Shown in pieces: positions 8,714 to 17,962 of a stretch of 64,000 nt of DNA. Position numbers and translations under genes: made by a program. Location of the stretch: the NCBI RefSeq assembly GCF_021172045.1, contig NZ_CP087164.1:4588001-4652000 (forward strand), read 5' to 3'. The stretch comes from Capillimicrobium parvum. Lineage in GTDB: Bacteria; Actinomycetota; Thermoleophilia; Solirubrobacterales; Solirubrobacteraceae. The notes below the pieces were generated by a model that was given only the letters and a program-made list of their open reading frames with translations, made no database searches and was not told the DNA's origin. The stretch's first letter is position 1. Every line of letters begins with the position of its first letter.

Positions 8714-9331
8714 CTACGGCGACTGCGCGACGCCCAGCGTCTGGGCGGCCAGCATCTTCGGCGCGCCCTTCTCGTAGAACGCGTCGAGCTCGGTGATGAC
8801 GAAGCCGGCGCCCCGCAGCAGATCGGCGGTCGGCCGGGTGAGATGGCATCCGCCGAACAGCCGCTGCTGGAGCGGGTCGAAGCGGTGCTGCCAGCGGCGC
8901 ACGCGCTCGTCCGGGGCCAGGCCGTGCTCGACGAAGTGCAGCGTGCCGCCGGGCTTGAGGACCCGCCGCAGTTCGCGCAGCGCGGCGTCGATGTCCGGGA
9001 TCGTGCACATCGTCCATGTCGAGAGGGCGGCGTCGAAGCGATCGTCGGGAAACGGCAGCGCCTGCCCGTCCAGCCCCTCCCGATGCACGGGGATCGACGT
9101 GGCGCTCACGCGCTTTCGCGCGAGTCGCCAGGCGACGTCCGCCGGCTCGACGGCGAACACCTCGGTCACGGCGGCGGGATAGTGCGGCACGTTGAGGCCG
9201 GATCCGAACCCGATCTCGACGACGTCGCCCGCCAGCCCGGCACAGACCCGGCGCCGCTGCGCCACGGCCTCCTTCATGTCGCACGCGACGTTGACGATCC
9301 GCGGTAGGACCTGCTCGCCATACACCCCCAC
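8714..9331 (-). CDS. Class I SAM-dependent methyltransferase
   Basis: About 205 residues with a Methyltransf_11-like core. Motif I is VVEIGFGSGLNVPHY, followed by VFAVEPAD, the post-I segment LPFPDDRFDAALSTWTMCTIPD, and LRRVLKPGGTLHFVEHG. It resembles phospholipid or small-molecule methyltransferases of the UbiE-like group, and the substrate is unknown. The start is probably the GTG at 9331, placed 4-7 nt after an AGGGAGG-like site; an ATG at 9400 would add a poorly conserved leader. It ends 10 nt from the convergent gene at 8703. Confidence 0.8.
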   Translation of the reverse strand: MGVYGEQVLPRIVNVACDMKEAVAQRRRVCAGLAGDVVEIGFGSGLNVPHYPAAVTEVFAVEPADVAWRLARKRVSATSIPVHREGLDGQALPFPDDRFDAALSTWTMCTIPDIDAALRELRRVLKPGGTLHFVEHGLAPDERVRRWQHRFDPLQQRLFGGCHLTRPTADLLRGAGFVITELDAFYEKGAPKMLAAQTLGVAQSP

Positions 9332-9421
9332 GACCCCTCCCTTCCGTCGGGAACGATGATCGGCTGCGTCGAGCCTAGACCACCGGTGCCGGCGCGACAC
9401 CCGCCGACGCGCGACGAGGCC

Positions 9422-10357
9422 TCAGTGCCGGCCCGCGCGTGCCCGCAGGTGCGTGACCGCCACGACGATCGCGCCGACGGCGAGCCCCAGGATCGCCGAA
9501 GCGCCGGTGTTCGTCAGCCACGCGGCGACGCCGCCCACCGGTCCGAGGGCGTCGTCGACGTCCTCCTCCAGGTGATGGACCCCGTCGTAGGGCGCGGAGG
9601 CGCCGAGCTCGTCGAGGCCGACCAGGAGGATGTGCCCGCCGACCCAGAGCATCGCGGCGATCCCGACCTTCGCCAGCACCGACAGGACGACCGGCATGCC
9701 GCGCACGAGCCCGCGGCCGAACGACGCGGCGAGCCCTTCGCGGACCTGCGCCAGCCGGAGGCCGACGTCGTCCATCTTCACGATCAGGCCGACGACGCCG
9801 TAGACGCCGGCGGTGATCACCAGCGCGACGAAGACGAGGATCACGGCACGGGAGACGAGCGGTTCGTCGGCAACCTCGTTGAGCGCGATCACCATGATCT
9901 CCGCCGAGAGGATGAAGTCCGTGCGGATCGCCCCGCGGACGAGCGCATCTTCGTCCTGCGGCTCCTGCTCGCTGACCGGCATGGTCCCCGGCGGGTCGTG
10001 CGGGCGGATCATCTCCCACAGCTTCTCCGCGCCCTCGTAGCACAGGTACGCGCCGCCCATCATCAGGATCGGCGTGAGCAGCCACGGCAGCATCTCGCTG
10101 AGCAGCAGCGCCGCCGGGAGGATCACCAGGAGCTTGTTGCGCAACGAGCCGACGGCGATCCGCTTGATCATCGGCAGCTCGCGCTCGGGCCGGAAGCCCT
10201 GGACGTAGCGCGGGGTGACCGCGGCGTCGTCGACGATCACGCCGGCGGCCTTCATGCTCGCCCGGCTCGCACCGGCGGCGACGTCGTCGACCGACGCCGC
10301 GGCCGCGCGGGCGAGCACGGCGACGTCGTCGAGGAGCGCCGCCAGCCCGGCGCTCAT
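9422..10357 (-). CDS. DUF808 (YedI-type) inner-membrane protein
   Basis: A 311-residue membrane protein matching DUF808. It shows the family N-terminus (AGLAALLDDVAVLARAAAASVDDVAAG), the conserved AAGVIVDDAAVTPRYVQGF and RELPMIKRIAVGSLRNK blocks, a GGAYLCYEGAEK helix, and several later hydrophobic segments. Length and order of blocks fit Escherichia coli YedI. The function of the family is unknown. It is a single transcription unit; the 142 bases between it and the next gene contain no feature I can support. Confidence 0.85.
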   Translation of the reverse strand: MSAGLAALLDDVAVLARAAAASVDDVAAGASRASMKAAGVIVDDAAVTPRYVQGFRPERELPMIKRIAVGSLRNKLLVILPAALLLSEMLPWLLTPILMMGGAYLCYEGAEKLWEMIRPHDPPGTMPVSEQEPQDEDALVRGAIRTDFILSAEIMVIALNEVADEPLVSRAVILVFVALVITAGVYGVVGLIVKMDDVGLRLAQVREGLAASFGRGLVRGMPVVLSVLAKVGIAAMLWVGGHILLVGLDELGASAPYDGVHHLEEDVDDALGPVGGVAAWLTNTGASAILGLAVGAIVVAVTHLRARAGRH

Positions 10358-10499
10358 CCTCGGCCTCCACGACGAGGCGGCGGGTTCAGGAGCGTCATGA
10401 CCGGCCTGGAGCTGTTCTCACCGCGCGAAGGGTAGGGCGGGGTCGATCCGGCCGGGTCCGCGGCCACGACGCTCCGGCGCGGCCGCCACCCGACCCACA

Positions 10500-13172
10500 T
10501 CAAGCGGCCGGCGGGGGCAGGATCTCGACGTACCCCTCCGTTCCGTGCACGCGGATCCGCTGCCCGTCCGCGATCAGCCGGGTGGCATGCTCGACCCCCA
10601 CGACGGCCGGCAGGCCGTACTCCCGGGCGATCACCGCGCCGTGGGTCATCAGGCCCCCCACCTCCGTCACGAGGCCCTCGACCGCGACGAACAGCGGCGA
10701 CCAGCTCGGGTCGGTGAAGGCCGTGACCAGGATGTCGCCAGGCTCGATGTCGGCCTGGGCCATGTCCAGGATGACGCGGGCCCGGCCCTCGACGGTCCCG
10801 CCCGAGACCGCCAGGCCGACCAGCGCGCCGGTCGGCACGTCGTCGCGCCGGTAGGCCCCGGCGATGGCCTCGCCCTCCGACGTGAGCACCCGGGGCGGTG
10901 TGAGCGCCTGATAGGACCTGAACGCGTGCTTGCGCTCGGAGATGAGCTGATCATCGACCTGGTGCGTGCGCACGACGTCGTGGAGCTCCTGGAACGTGAG
11001 GTGGAAGCTGTCCTCCTTCTCACCGAGCACGCCGGCCCCGACAAGCCGCTCGGCCTCCTCCAGCAAGGCCTGCTTGTAGACGAAGTAGCGGCTGACGATG
11101 ACGTACTTCGGATACTCCCGGTACCCGATGAAGGTCCGGACGCGGTCGATCATCCCCTTGACCTCTTCGGCCCTGCGTTCCCCGTCCGGCAGGGCCCGCA
11201 ACCGCTCCAACAGCTCCCGCTCCTTGTTCCAGGCCTCCTGGCGGCCCTGCTCGAAGCGCCGCGCGCCGGCGCCGGGCGCGAGGTTCTCGACGTTGCCGAG
11301 GATCAAGGGCACGAGCGTGGCAGGACGTTCGCTCCACCGCGGCCTCGTGATGTCGATCTCCCCGACGCAGCGCATGCCGTACGTGTCGAGGTAGGCCAGG
11401 ATCGCGTCGTGCGCCTCCCGCCCGCCCGCGAGCTCGGGCAGCTCGTCGAGGAAGTCGTCGTCCTCCACGTGGCGCAGGAAGGCCACCACGTCCGGATGCG
11501 GGCGGATGACGTCGGCGACGTCCAGGAGCGCCAGCCCCATCTCCGACGTGACGTTCCCGGGGGCGGACTGCGTCAGCGCGTCGGCCGCGTTCGCCTCGCC
11601 CAGCCACGCCTCCAGCTGCTCGTTGAGCCACCACGTGGCCTCCATCCCGGCCATGATCACCTGCCGGCTCCGTGGGTCGAACACGATCCGCTTCAGCTCC
11701 TGGATGTCGGCCAGGATGAAGTCGAACAGCGCCGAACCGGACCTCGCCCGGATGCTGCGCTTCAAGGCGGCGATGGACGCCTGGCCGCGCCCGATCAGCT
11801 CGGTGACGATGGCTGGATCGGCATCGATCGCGGCCGGTGCGCCCCCGGGTGGCGGCCCGCCGGGACCGTCGTCCGGGAGCGACGCGATGAAGTCGCCGCG
11901 TTCCAGGATGCTCTGCAGCGCGTCCCCGATCAGCGGATCGGATCTCCCGAGCGCCTCCAGGAGGTCCGCGCGGCTCGTCGGCGAAGCCAGCCGCGCGGTG
12001 ACGTCGACGAACAGCCTCCCGCCGGCCTCGTGCATCGGCGGCAGCGCCGTCAACTGGAACACGGAGAGCCCGAGGGGCTTCATGGGGTCGGTCATCATCT
12101 GCTGATGGCCGACGGAGACGTAGACGCGGTTCGCCCCGTCTCCGGCCGCGGGGACCGGGAACAACGTGGTGATCGGCCGGCTCTGGACGATCTCGAAGCC
12201 GTCGTCGGCCAGGCACCATTCGATGTCCTGGGGGCGGCCGAAGTGCCCTTCGACCCGCCGGCCGAGCCGGACGAGCTGGACGACCTGCGCGTCCGTCAGC
12301 GCCGGCTGCTCCCGGCGCTGCGCGTCGATGGCCCGTTCCTGCGTGCCGCCTGCCGGCGACGCGTGGATGGCCAGGTGCTTGCGTGCGACCGCCTTGGCGA
12401 CGACGGCGTCGTCGCGCACCCGGTAGACGTCCGCGTTCGCCAGGCCGGAGACGAGGGCCTCGCCGAGGCCGAAGCCGGCCTCCACCGAGGCGACGTTCCG
12501 GTTCGACGTGACCGGATCGGCCGTGAACAGGACGCCCGCCGCCTGCGGGAGGACCATCCGCTGCACGACGACCGCCATCTGGACCTTGCGGTGGTCGAAG
12601 CCGTTGCGCAGGCGATAGGTCACGGCGCGCTCGGTGAACAGCGAGGCCCAGGCCCGGCTGACGTGCTCGAGGACCGCGGCCGGCCCCACGATGTTCAGGT
12701 ACGTGTCGTGCTGGCCGGCGAAGGAGGCCGTCGGCGAGTCCTCCGCGGTCGCACTCGACCGGACGGCGTACGCGGCCTGCACGCCGAGACGGCCGAGCGC
12801 GACGGTGATCGCCGCCGTCACGTCGTCGGGCAGCGCGACCGCTTCGATGGTCCGCCGGATCTCCGCGCTGAGCGCGCGGATCGCTTCCCGGTCGTCGGGC
12901 CTCAGGCGCGACAGGCGATCGAGCCGACCGTCGATCGACGGGGCGTGCGCCATGACCCGCCGGAAGGCGGCCGTCGTCACGCAGAAGCCCGGCGGCACGC
13001 GGATGCCCTCGATCTGCGAGAGCTCCCCCAGGTGCGCGCCCTTGCCGCCGACGCGCGCGACCTGCGTCGCGTCGATCTCCTCGAGACCCAGCACGTAGCG
13101 GTCGGGCCGGGGGGTGTGGTCCCCGGTCCGATCGCCTCCAACGGTCACCGCCGCATCCTCCACCGTGCCCAT
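10500..13172 (-). CDS. rph: Rifampin phosphotransferase-like enzyme (PEP synthase superfamily)
   Basis: An 890-residue three-part protein. The N-terminal ATP-grasp region (PPDK_N) starts VGGKGAHLGELSQIEGIRVPPGFCVTT. The middle part carries SVGHQQMMTDPMKPLGLSVFQ, recalled as typical of Rph proteins. The C-terminal swivelling domain holds the phospho-His in GGLMTHGAVIAREYGLPAVVGV and ends with IRVHGTEGYVEIL. There is no C-terminal pyruvate/PEP TIM barrel, which argues against a true pyruvate-phosphate dikinase. Rph inactivates rifamycins by ATP-dependent phosphorylation. A GGGAG site precedes the ATG at 13172, and a 19-bp rifamycin-associated-type inverted repeat lies 50 nt upstream. A PEP synthase role is the alternative. 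Confidence 0.75.
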   Translation of the reverse strand: MGTVEDAAVTVGGDRTGDHTPRPDRYVLGLEEIDATQVARVGGKGAHLGELSQIEGIRVPPGFCVTTAAFRRVMAHAPSIDGRLDRLSRLRPDDREAIRALSAEIRRTIEAVALPDDVTAAITVALGRLGVQAAYAVRSSATAEDSPTASFAGQHDTYLNIVGPAAVLEHVSRAWASLFTERAVTYRLRNGFDHRKVQMAVVVQRMVLPQAAGVLFTADPVTSNRNVASVEAGFGLGEALVSGLANADVYRVRDDAVVAKAVARKHLAIHASPAGGTQERAIDAQRREQPALTDAQVVQLVRLGRRVEGHFGRPQDIEWCLADDGFEIVQSRPITTLFPVPAAGDGANRVYVSVGHQQMMTDPMKPLGLSVFQLTALPPMHEAGGRLFVDVTARLASPTSRADLLEALGRSDPLIGDALQSILERGDFIASLPDDGPGGPPPGGAPAAIDADPAIVTELIGRGQASIAALKRSIRARSGSALFDFILADIQELKRIVFDPRSRQVIMAGMEATWWLNEQLEAWLGEANAADALTQSAPGNVTSEMGLALLDVADVIRPHPDVVAFLRHVEDDDFLDELPELAGGREAHDAILAYLDTYGMRCVGEIDITRPRWSERPATLVPLILGNVENLAPGAGARRFEQGRQEAWNKERELLERLRALPDGERRAEEVKGMIDRVRTFIGYREYPKYVIVSRYFVYKQALLEEAERLVGAGVLGEKEDSFHLTFQELHDVVRTHQVDDQLISERKHAFRSYQALTPPRVLTSEGEAIAGAYRRDDVPTGALVGLAVSGGTVEGRARVILDMAQADIEPGDILVTAFTDPSWSPLFVAVEGLVTEVGGLMTHGAVIAREYGLPAVVGVEHATRLIADGQRIRVHGTEGYVEILPPPAA

Positions 13173-13221
13173 CGCGTTGCTCCCTTCGTCGCTTGCGGCG
13201 AGCGAGTATGGAGCACACCCC

Positions 13222-13240
13222 GGGGCTTGAAACAAGCCCC
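13222..13240. promoter_or_regulatory. Rifamycin-associated element (RAE)-like 19-bp perfect inverted repeat
   Basis: GGGGCTTGAAACAAGCCCC is a perfect palindrome of 8-bp arms around AAA. Its length, form and position match the rifamycin-associated element described upstream of rifamycin-inactivating genes in actinobacteria. It lies 50 nt upstream of the phosphotransferase start at 13172 and 112 nt upstream of the divergent acetyltransferase at 13352. Confidence 0.8.
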
Positions 13241-13255
13241 CCAGCAGGCGATACT
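13227..13255 (+). promoter_or_regulatory. Possible sigma70-type promoter overlapping the RAE
   Basis: TTGAAA at 13227-13232 sits inside the inverted repeat and is followed, after exactly 17 nt, by GATACT at 13250-13255. These match the -35 and -10 consensus at 5/6 and 4/6 positions. It would transcribe toward the acetyltransferase at 13352. The match could be chance. Confidence 0.35.
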
Positions 13256-13351
13256 TTGGATGTGGCGGGGGGCGACGGCACTCGTGCAGCGCTCCCAGCG
13301 GCCGCGGCGGGCCGACGAGCGTCAGGCGATCGCCAGCGCAAGGACAACGCG

Positions 13352-14221
13352 ATGCTGCGCCCCGCCACACCCGGCGACCGCCCCCAGCTCATCGCGCTGG
13401 CGCTCGCCGAGGATGCAGCGTGGTCCGGCGCGCCCGCGGTGTCCGCCGAGGAGGCCGGCGAGCTCATCGATCCCTTCGGCCGCGGGGTGGTCCTCGATCG
13501 CGACGGTCGCCTGGCGGGCCATGCCGCGTGCGGCGAGGGCGGCGAGGCGATCCTACTGGTGGACCCCGCCGACGACCCTGGGCCCGCGCTGGAGGCGCTC
13601 GTCGCATGGCTTGGCGAGCGCGGTCATCACGAGGTCGTCACCTACGCCCGCGACACGCGGCGAATCGCGTGGCTCGAAGCCAACGGCTTCACCCATCGGC
13701 ACTCGGCCTTCGATCTCCAGCGCGGCATCGACCCGCCGCCCCCGCCCGCGGTCTGGCCGAGCGGGGTCGCCGTCGCGCGCTACCGGCCCGGCGAGGACGA
13801 CGATGCCGTCCACGCGCTGATCTACGTCGACGCTGCCTGGGGGGAGGTGCCCGGACACACGCAGAGGTCGCTGGAATCCTGGCGGTCGATGGTCACGCCC
13901 GACTACCGTGGCTGGGTCGCACGCCGCGACGAGCGTCCCGTCGGCTGGGTCGCCGGCCGCGTCTTCAGCGACGGGCGCGGATGGCTCAAGCAGATCGCCG
14001 TCGCCCGCTGCGCGCGCCGTCTCGGTCTCGGCCGCGCGCTCATGCTGCACTCGCTCGCCGACCTTCGCTCCAGCGGTGCGGCCTCGTTCGGCCTCGGGGT
14101 GCGGGCCGACAACGAGAACGCCCTCGGCCTGTACCGCGACGCCGGGTTCGAGGTCGAACGCGAATGGCGCGAGTACGCGCGGCCGACCCCCATCGGTCCT
14201 CCCGCAGGTGGTGCGGCGTGA
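13352..14221 (+). CDS. Tandem GNAT N-acetyltransferase
   Basis: A 289-residue protein with two GNAT halves, like mycothiol-synthase-type acetyltransferases. The N-terminal half (about 1-130) is degenerate. The C-terminal half carries the catalytic core: GWVAGRVFSDGRGWLKQIAVARCARRLGLGRALM with the R/QxxGxG/A acetyl-CoA loop, then LGVRADNENALGLYRDAGFEVER. The ATG at 13352 has AAGGA about 8 nt upstream. It is divergent from the rifampin phosphotransferase and might share control through the RAE. The substrate is unknown. Confidence 0.8.
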   Translation: MLRPATPGDRPQLIALALAEDAAWSGAPAVSAEEAGELIDPFGRGVVLDRDGRLAGHAACGEGGEAILLVDPADDPGPALEALVAWLGERGHHEVVTYARDTRRIAWLEANGFTHRHSAFDLQRGIDPPPPPAVWPSGVAVARYRPGEDDDAVHALIYVDAAWGEVPGHTQRSLESWRSMVTPDYRGWVARRDERPVGWVAGRVFSDGRGWLKQIAVARCARRLGLGRALMLHSLADLRSSGAASFGLGVRADNENALGLYRDAGFEVEREWREYARPTPIGPPAGGAA

Positions 14222-14290
14222 ACCGTGCAGCCGCCATCCGAGGCTCTGGTCGAAGCCACCTCGCATCGGGCGGGCACGTCAGGGACGGGT

Positions 14291-15148
14291 TCACAGATCG
14301 CGGCGGCGGAACGCCAGCGCCGCCAGCGCCCACACGACGGCGGACCACGCCACCGCCCATGGCCAGATCGCGGCGCTGACGTCGCTGGCGCCGCCGAACG
14401 GCCCGAGCTGCACGATCACGCCGGCCGCGCCGCCGACGTTCGCGGTCAGGGCGTGCAGCCCGTTCTGATAGAGCGCCTCGAACGGCACGATCCACGAGAT
14501 GACCGAGCTGGCCGTCTTCAGTCCGCCGACGTCGAGCGCGTCGCCGATCTGGCCCAGAAGCCCAGCGGCGAGTCCCGTGGCGAAGACCATGAAGATCGCG
14601 ATGCCGTTGGCGGTGGTCCCGAGCACGGTCGAGCCGAGCAGCGAGATCGCCACCACGGTGACGACCCCCAGCGCCAGCCCGGCCGCGGGAACGACGAGCG
14701 ACGCGGGCGTGAAGTCGCCGGCGGCGCGCGTGATGAGCGCGGCGACGAGGAAGACGATCACGACGTACGGCGCGCAGACGGCGGAGGCGGCGAGCAGCCG
14801 CCCGGTCAGCAGCGTCGTCCGTCCCACCGGACGCACGACCAGCGGCTGCAGCAGCCCGCGGTCGGCGTCGCCGCGGACCGCTCCGAGCGTGAGGAAGATG
14901 GCCAGGACCACGCCGAGGAAGAGCGCGACGAACATCGCCAGGCCGAGCAGGGTCCCGCCCGCCAGCACCTTCTGGTCGATCGGGATGAGGCCCACGCCGT
15001 TCGTCTTCTGGAGCGAGTTGAACACCTCGATGGCGGCCAGCGCGTAGAGGCCGAGGAAGACCGCGGTCAGCAGCGCCACGACCAGCAGCACGCGGCGGCG
15101 GACCGCCTCCCGCAGCGCATGACCGGCGATGGTGATCGCGTCGCTCAC
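14291..15148 (-). CDS. ABC transporter permease (ABC-2 / NosY type)
   Basis: A 285-residue membrane protein with about six hydrophobic segments. It starts ITIAGHALREAVRRRVLLVVALLTAVFLGLYA, the usual cytoplasmic lead into TM1 of ABC-2 permeases, and carries GAVRGDADRGLLQPLVVRPVGR, the typical coupling-loop region. Its start overlaps the 3' end of the ATPase gene by four bases (ATGA), so the two are translationally coupled. Together they would form an exporter of unknown substrate. Confidence 0.85.
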   Translation of the reverse strand: MSDAITIAGHALREAVRRRVLLVVALLTAVFLGLYALAAIEVFNSLQKTNGVGLIPIDQKVLAGGTLLGLAMFVALFLGVVLAIFLTLGAVRGDADRGLLQPLVVRPVGRTTLLTGRLLAASAVCAPYVVIVFLVAALITRAAGDFTPASLVVPAAGLALGVVTVVAISLLGSTVLGTTANGIAIFMVFATGLAAGLLGQIGDALDVGGLKTASSVISWIVPFEALYQNGLHALTANVGGAAGVIVQLGPFGGASDVSAAIWPWAVAWSAVVWALAALAFRRRDL

Positions 15149-15993
15149 CCGTCACGCCCCACCACGGCGGCGAGATAGGCGTCCTCGAGCGTGCCGCTCA
15201 CCACGCGGACGCCGTAGACCTCGGCGCCTTCGGCCACGAGCTCGCGGACGATCCGCGGGACGTCCTCGCGGCGCGCGTCGGGCAGGCGGCGCACGCCTTC
15301 GGAGGTCTCGACCTCGACGCCGCCCGGCGCCGCCAGGTCCTCCGGCCGGCCCTCGGTCACGACCCGGCCGCGGTCGACGATGACGACGCGGTCGCAGACG
15401 AGCTCGACCTCGCTGAGCAGGTGCGAGTTCAGGAGCACGCCCACGCCCTGGTCGCGCAGCCCGACCAGCAGGTCGCGCACCGTGCGCCGGCCGCCGGGGT
15501 CGAGGGCGCTCGTCGGCTCGTCGAGCAGCACGAGCCGCGGTTCGCCGATCAGCGCCTGGGCGATGCCCACCCGCTGCTGCATGCCCTTGCTCATCGTCTC
15601 CATCCGGCGCCCGCCCTCGCCGCTGAGGCCGACCCGGGCCAGCAGCGCCTCGCGCTCCGCCGCGCCGCCGGCCGAGCGGGCCAGGCGCTGATGCAGCGCG
15701 AGCACCTCGTCGGCACGGGCCCAGCCGGGGAAGCGGAACAGCTCCGCGAGGTAGCCGGTCGAGGCTCGAGCCGCCCGGCTGCCGGCCGTCGCGCCGGCCA
15801 CGTGCGCCTCCCCGGCCGTCGGGCGGACGAGGCCGCAGGCGATCTTCACCAACGTCGACTTGCCCGCGCCGTTGGGACCGAGCAGGCCGACCAGCTCGCC
15901 GGCGGCGACGTCGAGATCGACGGCGTCGAGGGCGGTCGTCGTGCCGTAGCGCTTCGAGAGGCCCCGGGCGGACAGCGCGGCGGTCATCCCCAC
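15145..15993 (-). CDS. ABC transporter ATP-binding protein
   Basis: A 282-residue nucleotide-binding subunit. Walker A is GPNGAGKS (about residues 39-46), the signature is MSKGMQQRVGIAQAL (a KGMQQR form common in ABC-2 exporters of the CcmA/NodI/DrrA type), Walker B is LVLLDEPTSALDP, and the switch His is in LNSHLLSEVE. A C-terminal extension after about residue 215 may interact with the permease or handle the substrate. It is the first gene of a two-gene operon with the permease at 14291. Confidence 0.9.
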   Translation of the reverse strand: MGMTAALSARGLSKRYGTTTALDAVDLDVAAGELVGLLGPNGAGKSTLVKIACGLVRPTAGEAHVAGATAGSRAARASTGYLAELFRFPGWARADEVLALHQRLARSAGGAAEREALLARVGLSGEGGRRMETMSKGMQQRVGIAQALIGEPRLVLLDEPTSALDPGGRRTVRDLLVGLRDQGVGVLLNSHLLSEVELVCDRVVIVDRGRVVTEGRPEDLAAPGGVEVETSEGVRRLPDARREDVPRIVRELVAEGAEVYGVRVVSGTLEDAYLAAVVGRDG

Positions 15994-16085
15994 AGCCTTC
16001 CCAACGCCGCGGATGTCCAGCCGTCACGCCGCGTCGTTCGCCACGGCCGCTCGCCGACGTCGATCTGGCCGGTGTCCCGAAGTGG

Positions 16086-17564
16086 TCAGGGGCCTGGACC
16101 GAACGGTGGCCGGTCCTGGCGGCACCTGGTGCCGGCCGGCGGCAGCTTGATCCGGATGAGGTAGCGATCGATGTAGCGCGTCGCGCAGGTGCTGCGGGTC
16201 CCCACGATGTGTCCGTAGCCGTCGACGGTCAGCAGGCGCGCCCGGGCGAGCCGGCGCGCCATGGCGACGGCGGCCCGGTATGGGCTGGCCGGGTCGTAGG
16301 TGTTGTTGACCACCAGCACCGGGTGGGCGGTGCGCCGGTCCCAGGGGCCGCTGTAGCGGTCGGCCGCTTTCGCGCGCCAGCTCGCGCAGGCCGCGCTCGT
16401 CCACGACCAGTACGGCCCGATGGGTCCGGCGCGCTGGTAGGCGAACGCGTCCAGGGACGGGAAGGCGGCCGGACCGGGGTTGGGACTCTCCGAACAGCGG
16501 ATGGCGAAGGCCTGTCCGATCTGCTGCCCCGGGATCGCCGTCGGCGGCGCCGCGTCGCCGGTGGTCCACAGGTCCTGCAGCGTGGTCGCGAGCGACGGCC
16601 AGCTCGCCACCGAATAGAGATCGTTGCCCGTGATCGACACCACCTGCGCATAGGTCAGCGTCGCGCTCCGGGGATCGGTCCGAAGTCGTGTCAGCAGGTC
16701 CGCGTACTTGGCGCGGGTCGCCTCGGGGCTGCCGGCCGTGAACGCGCAGTGGGCGGCGTCGGCGCTGCCGCAGAGGTCGAGGAACGCGTTCAGGGTCTCG
16801 GCCGAGCTGAGGTCGGAGCCCGTGCGCAGGTCGGTGCTCAGGAAGCGGCCGCCGTTCGCGTCGATCTCCCGGCCCACATAGGCCTGCGGGTCGAGGTTCG
16901 CGTCGAGCACCATGGCGCGCACGCGGTCGGGGAACAGGTTGGCGTAGGTGGCACCCAGGAAGGTTCCGTAGGAGAACCCGTCGTAGTTCAGGCGCCGGTC
17001 GCCGACGGCGCGGCGCAACCGATTCAGGTCCCGGGCGGTGTCCGCGGTCGACACGTGGCGCAACAGGTCACCGTTGCGTCTGTCGCAGCGGCGATACAGC
17101 TGCGCATACCGATCGAGCCAGGCGCCCATCTGCACGCGGCCGACCGGAAACGAGAGGGTGACGTCGTCGAGGAAGGCGCTCTCGGCCTGGGGCGACGCAA
17201 AGCACTGCACCGCGGTGCTCGCACCGACCCCCCGCGGGTCCCAGCTGGCGATGTCGAAGCGCGCGCGCAACGCGGCCGGGATCGGCGCCAGGGGAAGCAG
17301 CGACGCGCCGGCGGCGCCCGGCCCACCGAAGTTGAAGAACAGCGTGCCGATCCGGTGCTTGCGGTCGGTGGCCGGACGCCGGACCACGGCGAGCCGGATC
17401 GTGCGGCCGCCCGGATCGCCGTAGTCCAGCGGCACCCGAAGCGTGGCGCACTGAAAGCCCCGCTGAGCGGGGTCGGCGCAACGCTTCCAGGCGAGCGCCG
17501 ACGCCGCCGCGGCGGGCGGCGTCACGGCACCCGCCGGCATCGCGGCGGCCAGCACGCCGAACAT
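16086..17564 (-). CDS. Secreted alpha/beta hydrolase, tripeptidyl-aminopeptidase (TAP-like) family
   Basis: About 492 residues, secreted. The N-terminus is a signal sequence (FVAMFGVLAAAMPAGAV). The oxyanion region is LFFNFGGPGAAGASLL, the nucleophile elbow is YDGFSYGTFLGATYANLFP, and the C-terminal TAP domain holds the acid in VLVVNNTYDPASPYRAA and the His in TVDGYGHIVG. Family members (SlpD/E, tripeptidyl aminopeptidases) release peptides from protein N-termini outside the cell. The start is uncertain: an Arg-rich stretch before the signal core suggests a longer N-terminus, possibly from GTG 17711, which would overlap the divergent gene. Confidence 0.8.
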   Translation of the reverse strand: MFGVLAAAMPAGAVTPPAAAASALAWKRCADPAQRGFQCATLRVPLDYGDPGGRTIRLAVVRRPATDRKHRIGTLFFNFGGPGAAGASLLPLAPIPAALRARFDIASWDPRGVGASTAVQCFASPQAESAFLDDVTLSFPVGRVQMGAWLDRYAQLYRRCDRRNGDLLRHVSTADTARDLNRLRRAVGDRRLNYDGFSYGTFLGATYANLFPDRVRAMVLDANLDPQAYVGREIDANGGRFLSTDLRTGSDLSSAETLNAFLDLCGSADAAHCAFTAGSPEATRAKYADLLTRLRTDPRSATLTYAQVVSITGNDLYSVASWPSLATTLQDLWTTGDAAPPTAIPGQQIGQAFAIRCSESPNPGPAAFPSLDAFAYQRAGPIGPYWSWTSAACASWRAKAADRYSGPWDRRTAHPVLVVNNTYDPASPYRAAVAMARRLARARLLTVDGYGHIVGTRSTCATRYIDRYLIRIKLPPAGTRCRQDRPPFGPGP

Positions 17565-17699
17565 CGCCACGAACGTGAAGATCGACCACCGGCGGCGGTC
17601 CGGAGCAACGGAGCCCTCGGGCGCGCCGCTCCTGCGTCGCGACGGGGCGTTGCGGCGGATGCACGAGCGGCCTTGCGCAGCGGCTGCGATGCTGACGGC

Positions 17700-17945
17700 A
17701 TGGGCGACCACATCGAGCTGACGCTTCGACCGAAGGCGGGCGCCAAGCCGCTCGACGCCGAGACGGCAGGGCGGATCGGCCGCGCCGCCCGCGCCGACAC
17801 GGTGCAGCTCAGCGAGGGCGGCGCCGTCTTCGGGTTCTCGCCGCCGGCCGCGGACAGCGGCGTCGTCCGCGGCAACGTCGAGATGGGCGCCCGCTTCGAG
17901 CTCGGCGCGCATTGGCACACCCGCTACGAGCTCGTGGGCGGATAG
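17700..17945 (+). CDS. Small protein of unknown function
   Basis: An 81-residue product beginning MGDHIELTLRPKAGAKPLDAETAGRIGRAA. It has no signal peptide or membrane segment and is mixed in charge. There is one tryptophan-histidine cluster near the end (AHWHTRYELVGG). Codon use matches its neighbours. I do not recognise the family. It is divergent from the TAP-like hydrolase, and their 5' ends lie close together or overlap. Confidence 0.5.
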   Translation: MGDHIELTLRPKAGAKPLDAETAGRIGRAARADTVQLSEGGAVFGFSPPAADSGVVRGNVEMGARFELGAHWHTRYELVGG

Positions 17946-17962
17946 CGCGCGGTGAACGCGTC

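Noticed and set aside
10500-13172. Pyruvate-phosphate dikinase
   Set aside because: There is no C-terminal PEP/pyruvate TIM barrel after the phospho-His domain, and the domain order matches Rph-type proteins.
10545-13820. 1091-codon open frame antisense to the rifampin phosphotransferase
   Set aside because: A mirror-frame artefact of high GC; the minus strand has all the enzyme motifs, and this frame runs on into the acetyltransferase region without any domain.
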